Shown piece after piece: positions 16,517-25,674 of a DNA stretch of 64,000 bases. Origin of the DNA: Jiangella anatolica. Lineage in GTDB: Bacteria > Actinomycetota > Actinomycetes > Jiangellales > Jiangellaceae. The stretch lies in the NCBI RefSeq assembly GCF_003236295.1, contig NZ_POTW01000003.1, positions 86,772-150,771 on the forward strand. Direction: 5' to 3'. Both the position numbers and the translations under genes were made by a program. Below the pieces are notes generated by a model. The model had not been told where the DNA came from. It was given only the letters and a program-made list of their open reading frames with translations, and made no database searches. How positions within the stretch are numbered: position 1 is the first letter of the stretch; every line of letters begins with the position of its first letter.

Positions 16517-17998
16517 GTGACCCATGAGTCCACCCTCGGTCCGTCGAGCGCGCTGGCCGCGCACGACCCGCAGCGGCCGCGGTTCCACTTCCTGCCGCCG
16601 GCCGGCTGGCTCAACGACCCGAACGGCCTCACCCAGTGGAACGGCACCTACCACCTCTTCTACCAGCACAATCCGCACGCCCCGGTGCACGAGCGGATCC
16701 ATTGGGGGCATGCGACGAGCGCGGATCTGGTGACCTGGGCGCACGAGCCGACGGCACTGACGCCGAGCGCCGGTCCGGACGAGGACGGCTGCTGGTCCGG
16801 CGTGCTCGTCGACGACGGCGGCACGCCCACGATCGTCTACTCCGGCCATCGCGGTGGTCGCGAGCTTCCGTGCGTCGCCACCGGTTCGGCGGACCTGCGG
16901 ACCTGGCGGAAGCTCCCGGACAACCCGGTGATCGCCGGCCCGCCGGACGGGCTGGACCTGACCGCCTTCCGCGACCACTGCGTCTGGCGGGAGGGCGGGC
17001 GCTGGCGCCAGCTCATCGGCTCCGGGATCCGCGGCGTGGGCGGCGCGGCCCTGCTGTACGAGTCGGCCGACCTGCGCCGCTGGGAGTACGTCGGCCCGCT
17101 GCTCACCGGTGACGTCACCCACGGCTCCACCGACGACCTGAGCTGGTCCGGCAGCATGTGGGAGTGCGTCGACCTGTTCCGGCTGGGCCCGGACGGGGCG
17201 GCCGGCGCCGACGTGCTGGTGGCGTCGGCCTGGCACGAGGGCGCCACGCACTACCCGCTCTACTGGACCGGTGACTACCGGGGCGATCGGTTCCAGCCCG
17301 TCCACCAGGGGCCGCTCGACCTCGGCGGACGCTACTTCTACGCGCCGCAGTCCTTCCGCGACGAGCACGACCGGCGCATCATGTTCGGCTGGCTGCAGGA
17401 GGGCCGGGACGAGTCGACCGTCGCTGCGGCGGGCTGGTCGGGCGTGATGTCGCTGCCGCGCGTCGTCACCCTCGGTGCCGACGGACGGCCGGCGCTGGCT
17501 CCGGCGGCCGAGGTGACCATGCTGCGGACCGACCCGGTCACCGTCGCGGCCGGTCCGCTCGGCGACGCCGATCCGCGCCGGCTGTGGCTCGGCGACCAGT
17601 TCGACGTCGAGGCGCGGCTGGTGCTCGATCCCGGAGCCGCGGTCGACCTGGTCGTGCGCGCGACCGAGGACGGCGCCGAGCGCACCGTCGTCACCGTCAG
17701 CCGCGCCGCGGACGGGCCCGGCGGCCGGATCGCCGTCGACCGCGCGGCCGGCAGCCTGGACCCGTCAGTGGACGCGACGCCACGCGGCGGCCCGGTCCCC
17801 CTCGGCCCGGGCGGCGAGGTCGACCTGCGCGTGATCGTCGACCACTCCGCCGTCGAGATCTTCGCCAACGGGCGCGCCCTCACGACGCGCGTCTATCCGA
17901 CCCGGCCGGACGCCGGCGGCGTCGAGCTGCGCGGTCGTGCCGGCGGCAGCCGGGTGGAGCGGGCCGGCGCCTGGCGGATGACCGACATCTGGGCCTGA
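16517..17998 (+). CDS. Glycoside hydrolase family 32 beta-fructosidase
   Basis: 493 residues with the classical GH32 signatures: nucleophile WLNDPNG (Asp about 34), GCWSG, FRDH (Asp about 152) and acid/base WECVDLF (Glu about 215), then a C-terminal beta-sandwich with the VDHSAVEIFANG motif. No signal peptide, so cytoplasmic. It would cleave sucrose, sucrose-6-phosphate or short beta-fructans. RDP is replaced by RDH, which keeps the Asp. Last gene of sub-locus B. Confidence 0.93.
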   Translation: MTHESTLGPSSALAAHDPQRPRFHFLPPAGWLNDPNGLTQWNGTYHLFYQHNPHAPVHERIHWGHATSADLVTWAHEPTALTPSAGPDEDGCWSGVLVDDGGTPTIVYSGHRGGRELPCVATGSADLRTWRKLPDNPVIAGPPDGLDLTAFRDHCVWREGGRWRQLIGSGIRGVGGAALLYESADLRRWEYVGPLLTGDVTHGSTDDLSWSGSMWECVDLFRLGPDGAAGADVLVASAWHEGATHYPLYWTGDYRGDRFQPVHQGPLDLGGRYFYAPQSFRDEHDRRIMFGWLQEGRDESTVAAAGWSGVMSLPRVVTLGADGRPALAPAAEVTMLRTDPVTVAAGPLGDADPRRLWLGDQFDVEARLVLDPGAAVDLVVRATEDGAERTVVTVSRAADGPGGRIAVDRAAGSLDPSVDATPRGGPVPLGPGGEVDLRVIVDHSAVEIFANGRALTTRVYPTRPDAGGVELRGRAGGSRVERAGAWRMTDIWA

Positions 17999-18005
17999 CG
18001 AGGTA

Positions 18006-18034
18006 TTGACGGCGGGTTCGCCCGGCCTTAAAGT
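18006..18034 (+). promoter_or_regulatory. Predicted promoter of the sub-locus C operon
   Basis: TTGACG (18006-18011) and TAAAGT (18029-18034) with a 17-bp spacer, immediately followed by the ATCGAT-centred operator palindromes and 53 nt before the LacI start codon. Confidence 0.6.
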
Positions 18035-18037
18035 CTG

Positions 18038-18063
18038 CGTAATCGATTACGCAATCGATTACG
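18038..18063. promoter_or_regulatory. Tandem LacI-type operators
   Basis: CGTAATCGATTACG (18038-18051) is a perfect 14-bp palindrome and is followed without a gap by a second near-identical copy (18050-18063, one mismatch). Position at the expected transcription start and the CG-centred symmetry suggest binding by the LacI protein encoded directly downstream. Confidence 0.7.
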
Positions 18064-18086
18064 TTCGGAGCCCGAGGGAGTGCCTC

Positions 18087-19115
18087 ATGAGCGGACCCAC
18101 GTATCGGGACGTCGCCAGGGAGCTGGGCGTCTCGACGGCGACGGTGTCCCGCGCGCTCGCCGGCGAGATCGGCGTGAGTGAGGAGCTGGCCGAGCGGGTG
18201 CGGCGGACGGCCGAGGCGCTGGGCTACCGCTCCAACCGGGCGGCCCGGGCGCTGCGGAAGAAGCGCGCCGAGGCGATCGGCCTGGTCATCTCCGACGTCG
18301 AGAACCCGTTCTTCGCCTCGCTGGCCCGGACGGTCGAAGGCGTCGCCGCCGAGCGGCGGCACGCGGTGCTGCTGTGCAACACCGACGAGGACCTCGACCA
18401 GGAGCGGCTCTACCTCGACCTGCTGATCGAGGAGAACGTCGCGGGCGTCATCGTGGCGCCCTCGGCCGAGGAGATCGGGCCGCTCGCGCAGCTGCGCCAG
18501 CAGGGCATCCCCACGATCACGCTGGACCGCCGCGTCGAGGACGATCCCTTCGACGCCGTCCTCGTCGACCACCGTGCCGGCGCGCGGGAGCTCGTCGCGC
18601 ACCTGCTCGAGCACGGGCACCGCAGCATCGCCGCCGTCATGGGCACGACGGCGGCCACACCCAGCCGGGAACGCCTGGCCGGCTGCCGCGAGGCCATCGA
18701 CGCCGTCGGCGGCGCCCAGCTCAGCGTCGTCGAGGGCGAGATGCGCGACGCCGTCGGCGTTCAGGGCACCTTCGAGCTGGGCGAGCGCCTGGCGATGGAG
18801 ATGCTGACCGGCGACGACCGCCCGAGTGCGGTGTTCTGTGCCAACGGCCTGCTCTCGCTCGGTGTCCTGCGCGCGGTGCGCCGGCTCGGGCTGCGCGTGC
18901 CGGATGACATCGCGGTCGTCGGCTTCGACGACCAGCCGTTCTTCGACCTGCTGGACCCGCCGCTCAGCGTCGCGGCCCAGCCACTGGACCAGCTGGGACG
19001 GACCGCCGTCGAACTCCTCTTCGAGCGGATCGCCCACCCCGACCGGGACGTCAGCTCGGTCGTCCTGCCGCCCGAGCTGCGACTGCGCCGCTCGTGCGGC
19101 TGCTCGGGCACGTGA
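18087..19115 (+). CDS. LacI family transcriptional regulator (sub-locus C)
   Basis: 342-residue LacI repressor with HTH YRDVARELGVSTATVSRALAG and C-terminal signature IAVVGFDDQPFFDLLDPPLS; the final RRSCGCSG tail is common in this group. ATG 18087 with GAGGGAG upstream is chosen over an earlier in-frame codon, because those 27 codons would cover the operators. It is the first gene of the operon and likely autoregulated through 18038-18063. Confidence 0.93.
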   Translation: MSGPTYRDVARELGVSTATVSRALAGEIGVSEELAERVRRTAEALGYRSNRAARALRKKRAEAIGLVISDVENPFFASLARTVEGVAAERRHAVLLCNTDEDLDQERLYLDLLIEENVAGVIVAPSAEEIGPLAQLRQQGIPTITLDRRVEDDPFDAVLVDHRAGARELVAHLLEHGHRSIAAVMGTTAATPSRERLAGCREAIDAVGGAQLSVVEGEMRDAVGVQGTFELGERLAMEMLTGDDRPSAVFCANGLLSLGVLRAVRRLGLRVPDDIAVVGFDDQPFFDLLDPPLSVAAQPLDQLGRTAVELLFERIAHPDRDVSSVVLPPELRLRRSCGCSGT

Positions 19116-19132
19116 CCGAAAGGACCAAGCTC

Positions 19133-20542
19133 ATGAACGCTCTGTGGACGCCCACCCGGCGCCGGTTCCTGTCCGGCTCGCTGGCCCTCGGAGCCGGCGC
19201 CCTGGCCGGGGGCACCCTGCTCTCCGCCTGCGGCAGCGGCGACGACGGCACCAGCGGCGACAACGCCACCATCGACTTCTGGCAGTGGTACTCGCCGCAG
19301 GAGGGCGGCAGCTACTCCGTCGCGGCACAGAGCACCTGGTTCGCCGACCTGGCCGACGAGTGGAACGCCCGCGGCGGCGCGCAGGTGCGACTCACCTACA
19401 TCCCGATTGCGGAGTACATCGAGGGCACGCAGCTGCAGTCCGCGTTCTCCGCGGGCGAGGGGCCGGACATGTTCGTCATCAGTCCCGGCGACTTCCTGCG
19501 CTACTACAACGGCGACGTGCTCTACGACCTGACCGACGCGCTCGGCGACGGGGCCGGCGACTTCTACGCGTCGGCCATGAGCAGCCGGACGGTCGACGGC
19601 CGCGTCTACGGCATCCCGATGGAGAGCGAGCCGCTGACGATGTTCTACAGCGTCGCCGCGTTCGAGGAGGCCGGGTTGTCCGAGGGCGACATCCCCGCCA
19701 CCTGGGACCAGCTGCTGACCGTCGCCGAGCGCCTCACCACCGGCAACCGGTTCGGCGTGCTGTTCGAGACCAGCCCGAACGTCTACCAGAACTTCACCTG
19801 GTACCCGTTCCTCTGGCAGGGCGGCGGCGACGTCGTCGACGACAGCGGGCTGGCGTCGGCGTTCGACTCGCCGGCCGCGGCGGCGGCGCTGCAGTTCTGG
19901 CAGGACGCCATCGCCGCGGGCGTCGCGCCGCGGACCATGCAGGGCGGCGGTGGCGGCGACCTCGTCGCCAACCTCGCCAGCGGCTACGCCGCGATGGCGC
20001 AGATGGTGACGGCGGGCGGCTCGTTCCTCGAGGCCGGCGCGCCGGACTTCGAGTACGGCATGTTCCCGCTGCCGGTCCCCGAGGCCGTCGCCGACCCCGT
20101 CACGGACATGGGCGGCTGGGCGTTCTGCGTCAACAAGAACAGCGCGAACGCCGAGGCGGCGGCGGAGTTCTGCGCCTGGGCGCTGTCCGGCGACGAGAGC
20201 GTCGACCGGATGGTGTCCTGGGCGTTCGACGCCAAGAAGAGCCTGCCGGTGCGCAAGTCGGTGATGCAGAAGGCCGCCGACGACGGGCTGTTCGAGCAGG
20301 ACTCCCTGATGGCCTACGCCGCGTTCGAGGTCGTCGGGCTCGACCCGGCCGCCCTCGACAGCGACGACACCCCGTACGGCCGCGGCGAGCCGCGGTTCAC
20401 GCCCGAGGTGGTCAAGGCGGTCACCGACGCCATCCAGGCCGCGCAGCTCGACGGCGTCGACCCGGCCGAGGCGGCCGGACAGGCCCACGAGCAGATCGAC
20501 GCCGCGCTGGCCGGGTACGACGGCGCGCCGCTGGGCTCGTAG
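19133..20542 (+). CDS. Extracellular sugar-binding lipoprotein, Tat-type signal (sub-locus C)
   Basis: 469-residue SBP_bac_1 protein. The signal has twin arginines (TRRRFLSGSLALGAG) followed by a lipobox ending LLSACG, which suggests Tat export and lipid anchoring. Internal segments such as WGFxVNK-like GGWAFCVNKNSANAEAA and ALSGDESVDRMVSW are typical of CUT1 binding proteins. ATG 19133 has GAAAGGA upstream. It is separated by 17 nt from the LacI gene and 2 nt from the permease. Confidence 0.92.
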   Translation: MNALWTPTRRRFLSGSLALGAGALAGGTLLSACGSGDDGTSGDNATIDFWQWYSPQEGGSYSVAAQSTWFADLADEWNARGGAQVRLTYIPIAEYIEGTQLQSAFSAGEGPDMFVISPGDFLRYYNGDVLYDLTDALGDGAGDFYASAMSSRTVDGRVYGIPMESEPLTMFYSVAAFEEAGLSEGDIPATWDQLLTVAERLTTGNRFGVLFETSPNVYQNFTWYPFLWQGGGDVVDDSGLASAFDSPAAAAALQFWQDAIAAGVAPRTMQGGGGGDLVANLASGYAAMAQMVTAGGSFLEAGAPDFEYGMFPLPVPEAVADPVTDMGGWAFCVNKNSANAEAAAEFCAWALSGDESVDRMVSWAFDAKKSLPVRKSVMQKAADDGLFEQDSLMAYAAFEVVGLDPAALDSDDTPYGRGEPRFTPEVVKAVTDAIQAAQLDGVDPAEAAGQAHEQIDAALAGYDGAPLGS

Positions 20543-20544
20543 TC

Positions 20545-21501
20545 ATGGCCATGACCCTGCAGCGTCCGCCCGCGGCCGGCGCTGCCACGCCGCAGCCGCG
20601 GCGCCGGTCCCGGCGTCGCCGGGAGGCGCTGGCCGGCTACGCCTTCGTGGCGCCGTCGGCCATCGGCGTGGGCGTCTTCGTGCTGGTGCCGATGCTGCTG
20701 GCGTTCGGGCTGAGCTTCACCACCGCCGACGGCTTCGGCCGCATGGAGTTCGCCGGCCTGGAGAACTACCGGCGGATGTTCGCCGACCCGCTGTTCACCA
20801 ACAGCCTGAAGGTCACGCTCCTGTACGTGGGCGCCTTCGTGCCGGGCCTCTACGTCCTGGCACTGATCATGGCGCTGCTCGTGCACGGCGACCTGCCCGG
20901 GCGGGCGTTCTTCCGGGCGGCGTTCTTCGCGCCGTACACGGTGAGCCTGGTGGTCGTCGGGCTGATCTGGCGCTACATGCTGGCCGACCGGGTCGGCGTC
21001 GTGGACACCGTGCTGCGCCGGTTCGGCGTGGAGCAGCCGCCGTCGTTCCTCGGCGATCCGGACCTCGCGCTGTGGACGGTCGTGTTCATCAGCATCTGGT
21101 TCTTCGTCGGCTTCTACATGATCATCCTGCTCGGCGGCCTGCAGGACATCCCGTCGGAGCTGTTCGAGGCCGCGAAGCTCGACGGCGCCGGCTACGCGCG
21201 GACGGTGGTCAGCGTGGTGCTGCCGCTGCTGCGGCCGACGACGTTCTTCGCGCTGGTCCTGGCCACCATCGCCGGGCTGGCGGGGCTGCAGGCGTTCGAC
21301 CTGATCTTCGTGATGACCGAAGGCGGCCCGGCCAACTCGACCAGCCTCGGCATCTACTACATCTACCAGCAGGCCTTCCGCGGCAACCAGTTCGGCTACG
21401 CCTCGGCGATGGCGGTCTGGTACGCGCTGGCGCTCATCGCGCTGACCGGCATCGCCTTCTGGCTGACGAAGGGGGGCCGCTTTGACTCCGCTGACCGCTG
21501 A
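20545..21501 (+). CDS. Carbohydrate ABC transporter permease (MalF-type, sub-locus C)
   Basis: 318 residues, basic N-terminus, six hydrophobic helices and the EAA loop FEAAKLDGAGYARTVVSVV. ATG 20545 lies 2 nt after the binding-protein stop; an in-frame ATG two codons later is an alternative. The 3' end overlaps the next permease by 20 nt. Confidence 0.93.
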   Translation: MAMTLQRPPAAGAATPQPRRRSRRRREALAGYAFVAPSAIGVGVFVLVPMLLAFGLSFTTADGFGRMEFAGLENYRRMFADPLFTNSLKVTLLYVGAFVPGLYVLALIMALLVHGDLPGRAFFRAAFFAPYTVSLVVVGLIWRYMLADRVGVVDTVLRRFGVEQPPSFLGDPDLALWTVVFISIWFFVGFYMIILLGGLQDIPSELFEAAKLDGAGYARTVVSVVLPLLRPTTFFALVLATIAGLAGLQAFDLIFVMTEGGPANSTSLGIYYIYQQAFRGNQFGYASAMAVWYALALIALTGIAFWLTKGGRFDSADR

Positions 21502-22354
21502 CGCGGCCGTCGGCTCCGGCGAACGGCGCCGGCGACGGCGCGGGCGGCGGGTCTCCACCGCCCTGGCGGTCGTCCTGGCCTCCGTGCTGGCGTTCGTGCA
21601 GCTGTTCCCGCTGATCTGGATGGTGTCCGGCGCGCTGAAACCGTCGGGGGAGACGGCCGGGGCGAGCCTCGTCCCGGCGAACCCGACGCTGGACAACCTC
21701 GTCACCGTCTTCACCCGCATCCCGTTCGCGCGCTACCTGCTCAACAGCTTCCTCACCTCCGTCGCCGTGACGGTGCTGCTGGTCGGCCTCGGGGCGCTGG
21801 CCGGCTACGCGCTGGCCCGGTTGCGCTTCCCCGGCCGGGGCGTGGTGTTCGGCATGTTCTTCGCGACGCTGCTGGTGGCCCTACCGGTGATCCTGGTCCC
21901 GCTGTTCTACGTGGTGAGCCGGATGGGCCTGACGAACAGCTACGCCGGGCTGATCCTGCCGGTGGCGTTCACCGCGTTCCCGGTCTTCCTGATGCGGCAG
22001 TTCTACCTCTCGTTCCCCACCGAGCTGGAGGAGGCGGCCGACCTCGACGGGGCCGGCTACCTGCGCCGGTTCGCCCAGGTCGTGCTGCCGCTGAGCGCGC
22101 CGATGCTGGCGTCGCTGAGCGTCATCACGTTCCTGGCCACGTGGAACAGCTTCCTGTGGCCGCTCACCGTCGCCCGCGACAGCGACCTGTGGGTCGTGCA
22201 GGTCGGCATCGCCTCGTTCCAGAGCCAGTACGGCGGCGAGTGGAACCTGGTGATGGCCGCGTCGCTGCTCGCCGCCGTCCCCACGCTGCTCGTCTTCCTG
22301 GTGCTCCAGCGCCAGATCATCGAATCGATCAAGGCCTCCGGACTCAAAGGCTGA
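21482..22354 (+). CDS. Carbohydrate ABC transporter permease (MalG-type, sub-locus C)
   Basis: 290 residues with the usual six helices and EAA loop LEEAADLDGAGYLRRFAQV. The TTG start at 21482 overlaps the preceding gene by 20 nt with AAGGGGGG just upstream; a later GTG near 21553 is possible but would remove the basic N-terminus. Followed 12 nt later by GH172. Confidence 0.92.
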   Translation: MTPLTADAAVGSGERRRRRRGRRVSTALAVVLASVLAFVQLFPLIWMVSGALKPSGETAGASLVPANPTLDNLVTVFTRIPFARYLLNSFLTSVAVTVLLVGLGALAGYALARLRFPGRGVVFGMFFATLLVALPVILVPLFYVVSRMGLTNSYAGLILPVAFTAFPVFLMRQFYLSFPTELEEAADLDGAGYLRRFAQVVLPLSAPMLASLSVITFLATWNSFLWPLTVARDSDLWVVQVGIASFQSQYGGEWNLVMAASLLAAVPTLLVFLVLQRQIIESIKASGLKG

Positions 22355-22366
22355 AAGGACTGTCTC

Positions 22367-23743
22367 GTGCCCGATTCCCTCCCCTTCGCCCTCGGTGACG
22401 ACCTGCTCGGCCGCGTCGCCAAGCGTCGTCGCGCCCGCTCCGCCCGCGTCTCCAGCTGGGACCAGACCGGCGGCAACGAGGACGCCTTCGTCGTCATGCC
22501 GGGCGAGACCGCGGTGCTCGCCGACATCGAGGGACCGGGCTGCATCACGCACCTGTGGTTCACCCAGACCTGCCGGCGCATCATCGGGCCCGGGCTCATC
22601 GACCCCACGCAGGCCGGCGTCGCGATGCTGGAGATCCACAACGCGCTCGGGGTGAACTGGGAGATCACCGACCCGGACTACTACCGCAAGGTGATCATCC
22701 GGATGTACTGGGACGACCAGGAGCACCCGAGCGTCGTCGCGCCGCTGGGCGACTTCTTCTGCGTCGGCAACTCCATCGCGGGCAACTTCGCGTCGCTGCC
22801 GTTCACCGTCTCGGTCAAGGACGACGAGCGCCTGAAGTTCGGCGGACCGGCCGCGCTGAACTGCTACCTGCCGATGCCGTTCAACAGCCGGGCCCGCATC
22901 GAGGTCGAGAACCAGAACGATGTCGCCTACGTGCAGTACTACTACGTCGACTACGAGCTCTACGTCGACCCGCTGCCCGACGACCTGCTGTACTTCCACG
23001 CGCACTGGCGGCGCGAGAACCCGTGCGACGGCTGGGGCCCGGACCTGCAGGTGAACAGCCTGGAGACGCAGGTGCCCAACCTCGACGGCGCGGGCAACTA
23101 CGTCATCCTCGAGACCGAGGGCGCCGGCAACTACATCGGCTGCAACCACTCCGTCGCGCACTTCCCGGGCACCTGGTGGGGCGAGGGCGACGACATGATC
23201 TTCATCGACGACGACGTCTGGCCGCCGAGCATGCACGGCACCGGCGGCGAGGACTACTTCAACCAGGCCTGGGGCATGCAGCGCAACGCGTACCCGTTCT
23301 GCGGGACCATCGTGCACGAGGGCGACGTGCCCGGCTACCAGGTCAGCTACCGGTTCCACCTGGCCGACCCGGTCCGGTTCGACAAGCGCATCCGCGTGAC
23401 CATGGAGCACGGGCACGCCAACCACCTCGCCGACGACTGGGCGTCGACGGCGTACTGGTACCAGACGCTGCCCGGCCCCCGGCTGGACATCCCGCCGGTG
23501 GAGCAGCGGCTGCCCCGCCGGCCGCGGACGCCGCCGTCGGACGGCATCGTGGCGCCGGGCCGCACCGGGCTGGACGAGGTCCGCCAGGCGATGCTGCGTC
23601 AGCGCGACGAGCGGATGGGCGAGTTCGAGCGCAAGCGCGCCGAGTGGCTCGAGCGACGGGCCCGCGACACCCGGGCCCGTCAGGTCGCCAACGCCGAGCA
23701 GGCCCGCCGGATCCGCGCCGCCTACCTCGACGGCCTGCGATGA
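22367..23743 (+). CDS. Glycoside hydrolase family 172 (DUF2961) protein with C-terminal charged helix
   Basis: 458 residues. Family landmarks: GPGCITHLWFTQ, GDFFCVGN, LNCYLPMPFNSRARIEVENQ, WWGEGDD (Glu about 272) and GTGGEDYF (Glu about 294), the conserved glutamate pair of GH172. After about residue 385 there is a 70-residue segment extremely rich in Arg/Glu/Ala, from LDEVRQAMLRQRDERM onward, that looks like a long charged helix or coiled coil and is absent from the shorter GH172 at 3861. No signal peptide. GTG start; the stop overlaps the GH32 start (ATGA), so the two hydrolases are made together. Confidence 0.87.
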   Translation: MPDSLPFALGDDLLGRVAKRRRARSARVSSWDQTGGNEDAFVVMPGETAVLADIEGPGCITHLWFTQTCRRIIGPGLIDPTQAGVAMLEIHNALGVNWEITDPDYYRKVIIRMYWDDQEHPSVVAPLGDFFCVGNSIAGNFASLPFTVSVKDDERLKFGGPAALNCYLPMPFNSRARIEVENQNDVAYVQYYYVDYELYVDPLPDDLLYFHAHWRRENPCDGWGPDLQVNSLETQVPNLDGAGNYVILETEGAGNYIGCNHSVAHFPGTWWGEGDDMIFIDDDVWPPSMHGTGGEDYFNQAWGMQRNAYPFCGTIVHEGDVPGYQVSYRFHLADPVRFDKRIRVTMEHGHANHLADDWASTAYWYQTLPGPRLDIPPVEQRLPRRPRTPPSDGIVAPGRTGLDEVRQAMLRQRDERMGEFERKRAEWLERRARDTRARQVANAEQARRIRAAYLDGLR

Positions 23744-25107
23744 CGCAGCGAGCACCGGCGCACGCGGAGACCGCCGTCGCCCCCGATCACTGGCGGCCTC
23801 GGTACCACGTCACCGGCGTCCGGAACTGGATCAACGACCCCAACGGGCCGGTACACCTCGACGGCCGCTACCACCTGTTCTTCCAGGCCAACCCGCAGGC
23901 GCCGGCGTGGGGACCGCCGCACTGGGGGCACGTCAGCTCCGCCGACCTGGTGCACTGGACCCGCCACCCCACGGCGCTGGCGCCGTCGCCCGGCGGGCCC
24001 GACGCCGACGGCTGCTGGTCCGGCTGCCTGCGGGTCGTCGACGGCCGGCCGGCCATCTACTACACCGGCGTCGTGGGCGAGGACGACGACCGGGTGGAGT
24101 CGGTCTGCCGGGCCTGGGGCTCACCGGACCTGCTGACCTGGTCGAAGGAGCCGGAGCCGTTGCTGGCCGGACCGCCGCCCGAGCTCGGCAGCGGCTTCCA
24201 CCGCGACCCGTTCCTCTGGCACGACGGCTCTGGCTGGCAGCTGCTGCTCGGCAGCGGCACCACCGCGGGGGAGCGACACGGCCAGGTGCTGCGTTACGAC
24301 TCGCCGGACGGTTCCCGCTGGCGGTACCGGGGTGTCTTCTTCGCCGCGCCGCGATGGGCCGGCGGGCTGGATCTCGGTGAGCTGTGGGAGTGCCCGCAGC
24401 TCGTGGTCTCCGGATCGTCGGTGGCGCTCGTGGTCAGCTGCCAGGTGCCCGGCGCGCCGCGCCCGCTGACGCACGCCGCCGGCTTCGTCGGCTCGATCCA
24501 CGACGGGCGCTTCCAGGGCGAGCCGGCCGGGATCCTCGATCAGGGCGACGCGTTCTACGCCCCCGCGGTCACGACGGACGCGGCGGGGCGGACGCTGTTG
24601 TGGGGCTGGGCGCAGGAGGCGGTGCAGCCGTCGACCCAGGCGACGATGGGCCAGGTCGGCGCGTTGACGGTGCCGCGGCAGCTGACCGTCGTCGACGGCC
24701 GGCTCGACCAGGAGCCGGTGGCCGAGCTCACGGCGCTGCGGCGTGCGGAGCTCCGGCCCGGTGACCCGCCGGCCGAGCCCGTGCTCGAGCTGGCCGGGTC
24801 GCCGGACGGCGACGGCTGGACGGTGACCGACGACGTGGCGCGGCTGCGGGTCGGGGCCGGCCCGGACGGGCTCGCGGTCGAGGTGGCCGACCCGATCGGC
24901 GGCGAACGATCCTTCACGTTACGGCGGCCCGCCGGCGCGCCGGTCCGCGTGTTCGTCGACGGATCGCTGGTCGAGGTGTTCAGCGGGGGCGCCGCTCTGA
25001 CCACGAGAACGTACTGGGCGCGGCCGCGGGTGCGGCTGAGCGCGTCACGGCGCGGCGACCTTCAGGCCTGGCAGCTCGACGCCGGCGGCCCGCGGTCAGC
25101 GGAGTAG
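23740..25107 (+). CDS. Glycoside hydrolase family 32 beta-fructosidase (sub-locus C)
   Basis: 455 residues: nucleophile motif NWINDPNG (Asp 33), WGHVSSADLVHW, GCWSG, HRDPFLW (Asp about 155), acid/base LWECPQL (Glu about 216) and C-terminal beta-sandwich with FVDGSLVEVFSGG. Cytoplasmic. Coupling to GH172 by an ATGA overlap suggests the two act in sequence on the same imported molecule, for example opening of a difructose dianhydride or mixed-linkage fructoside by one and hydrolysis to fructose by the other. The 3' end overlaps the convergent TetR gene by 12 nt. Confidence 0.93.
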   Translation: MTQRAPAHAETAVAPDHWRPRYHVTGVRNWINDPNGPVHLDGRYHLFFQANPQAPAWGPPHWGHVSSADLVHWTRHPTALAPSPGGPDADGCWSGCLRVVDGRPAIYYTGVVGEDDDRVESVCRAWGSPDLLTWSKEPEPLLAGPPPELGSGFHRDPFLWHDGSGWQLLLGSGTTAGERHGQVLRYDSPDGSRWRYRGVFFAAPRWAGGLDLGELWECPQLVVSGSSVALVVSCQVPGAPRPLTHAAGFVGSIHDGRFQGEPAGILDQGDAFYAPAVTTDAAGRTLLWGWAQEAVQPSTQATMGQVGALTVPRQLTVVDGRLDQEPVAELTALRRAELRPGDPPAEPVLELAGSPDGDGWTVTDDVARLRVGAGPDGLAVEVADPIGGERSFTLRRPAGAPVRVFVDGSLVEVFSGGAALTTRTYWARPRVRLSASRRGDLQAWQLDAGGPRSAE

Positions 25108-25656
25108 GTGGAGCACCATCTCGGTCAGTGCGGCGACGTCGGCCTCGGCCATCGGCGCGCCGGTCATGCCCATCCGGTGCAGCACGGTTCCGACGATGAC
25201 GTCGACGAGGAGCAGGACCCGGTCTGTGGGCTGGCCCAGCAGCTCCTGGAGCACGAGCCGGCCGGGCTCCTGCAGCCGCGTCTCCAGGATGTCGCGCAGA
25301 CCCGGATCACTCATGGCGTCGACGAAAACGCCGGCGAACGCCGCGCCCACGCCGGGCTCGCCGACCTTCGCCACGATCACGCGGACGAGCCAGGACACGA
25401 TATCCTCGCGGGTGGCGCCGTCCGGTGGCGCCTCCGGGCCGAACGCGTCGACGACGCAGTCGGTGATCAGGGCGCCCTTCGACGGCCATCGGCGGTAGAT
25501 CGTCGTCTTGGCGACGCCGGCCGCCGCCGCGATGCGATCCATCGTCGCGTCGGCATAGCCCAGCTCGTGCACGGTGCGCAGCGTCGCCGCGAACACGGTC
25601 GCGTTCAGGTCCGAGCGAGGCCGCCCGGGCGCGGACGGTGTGGAGGCCGGCACCAC
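25096..25656 (-). CDS. TetR family transcriptional regulator
   Basis: 186-residue TetR protein with N-terminal HTH (GYADATMDRIAAAAGVAKTTIYRRWPSKGALI) and a helical ligand-binding C-terminus of TetR_C type. It is divergent from the esterase at 25717, and the 60-bp gap holds a perfect inverted repeat which it very probably binds to repress both genes. Confidence 0.93.
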   Translation of the reverse strand: MVPASTPSAPGRPRSDLNATVFAATLRTVHELGYADATMDRIAAAAGVAKTTIYRRWPSKGALITDCVVDAFGPEAPPDGATREDIVSWLVRVIVAKVGEPGVGAAFAGVFVDAMSDPGLRDILETRLQEPGRLVLQELLGQPTDRVLLLVDVIVGTVLHRMGMTGAPMAEADVAALTEMVLHLLR

Positions 25657-25674
25657 GGCAGGCTATCCTGAGGC

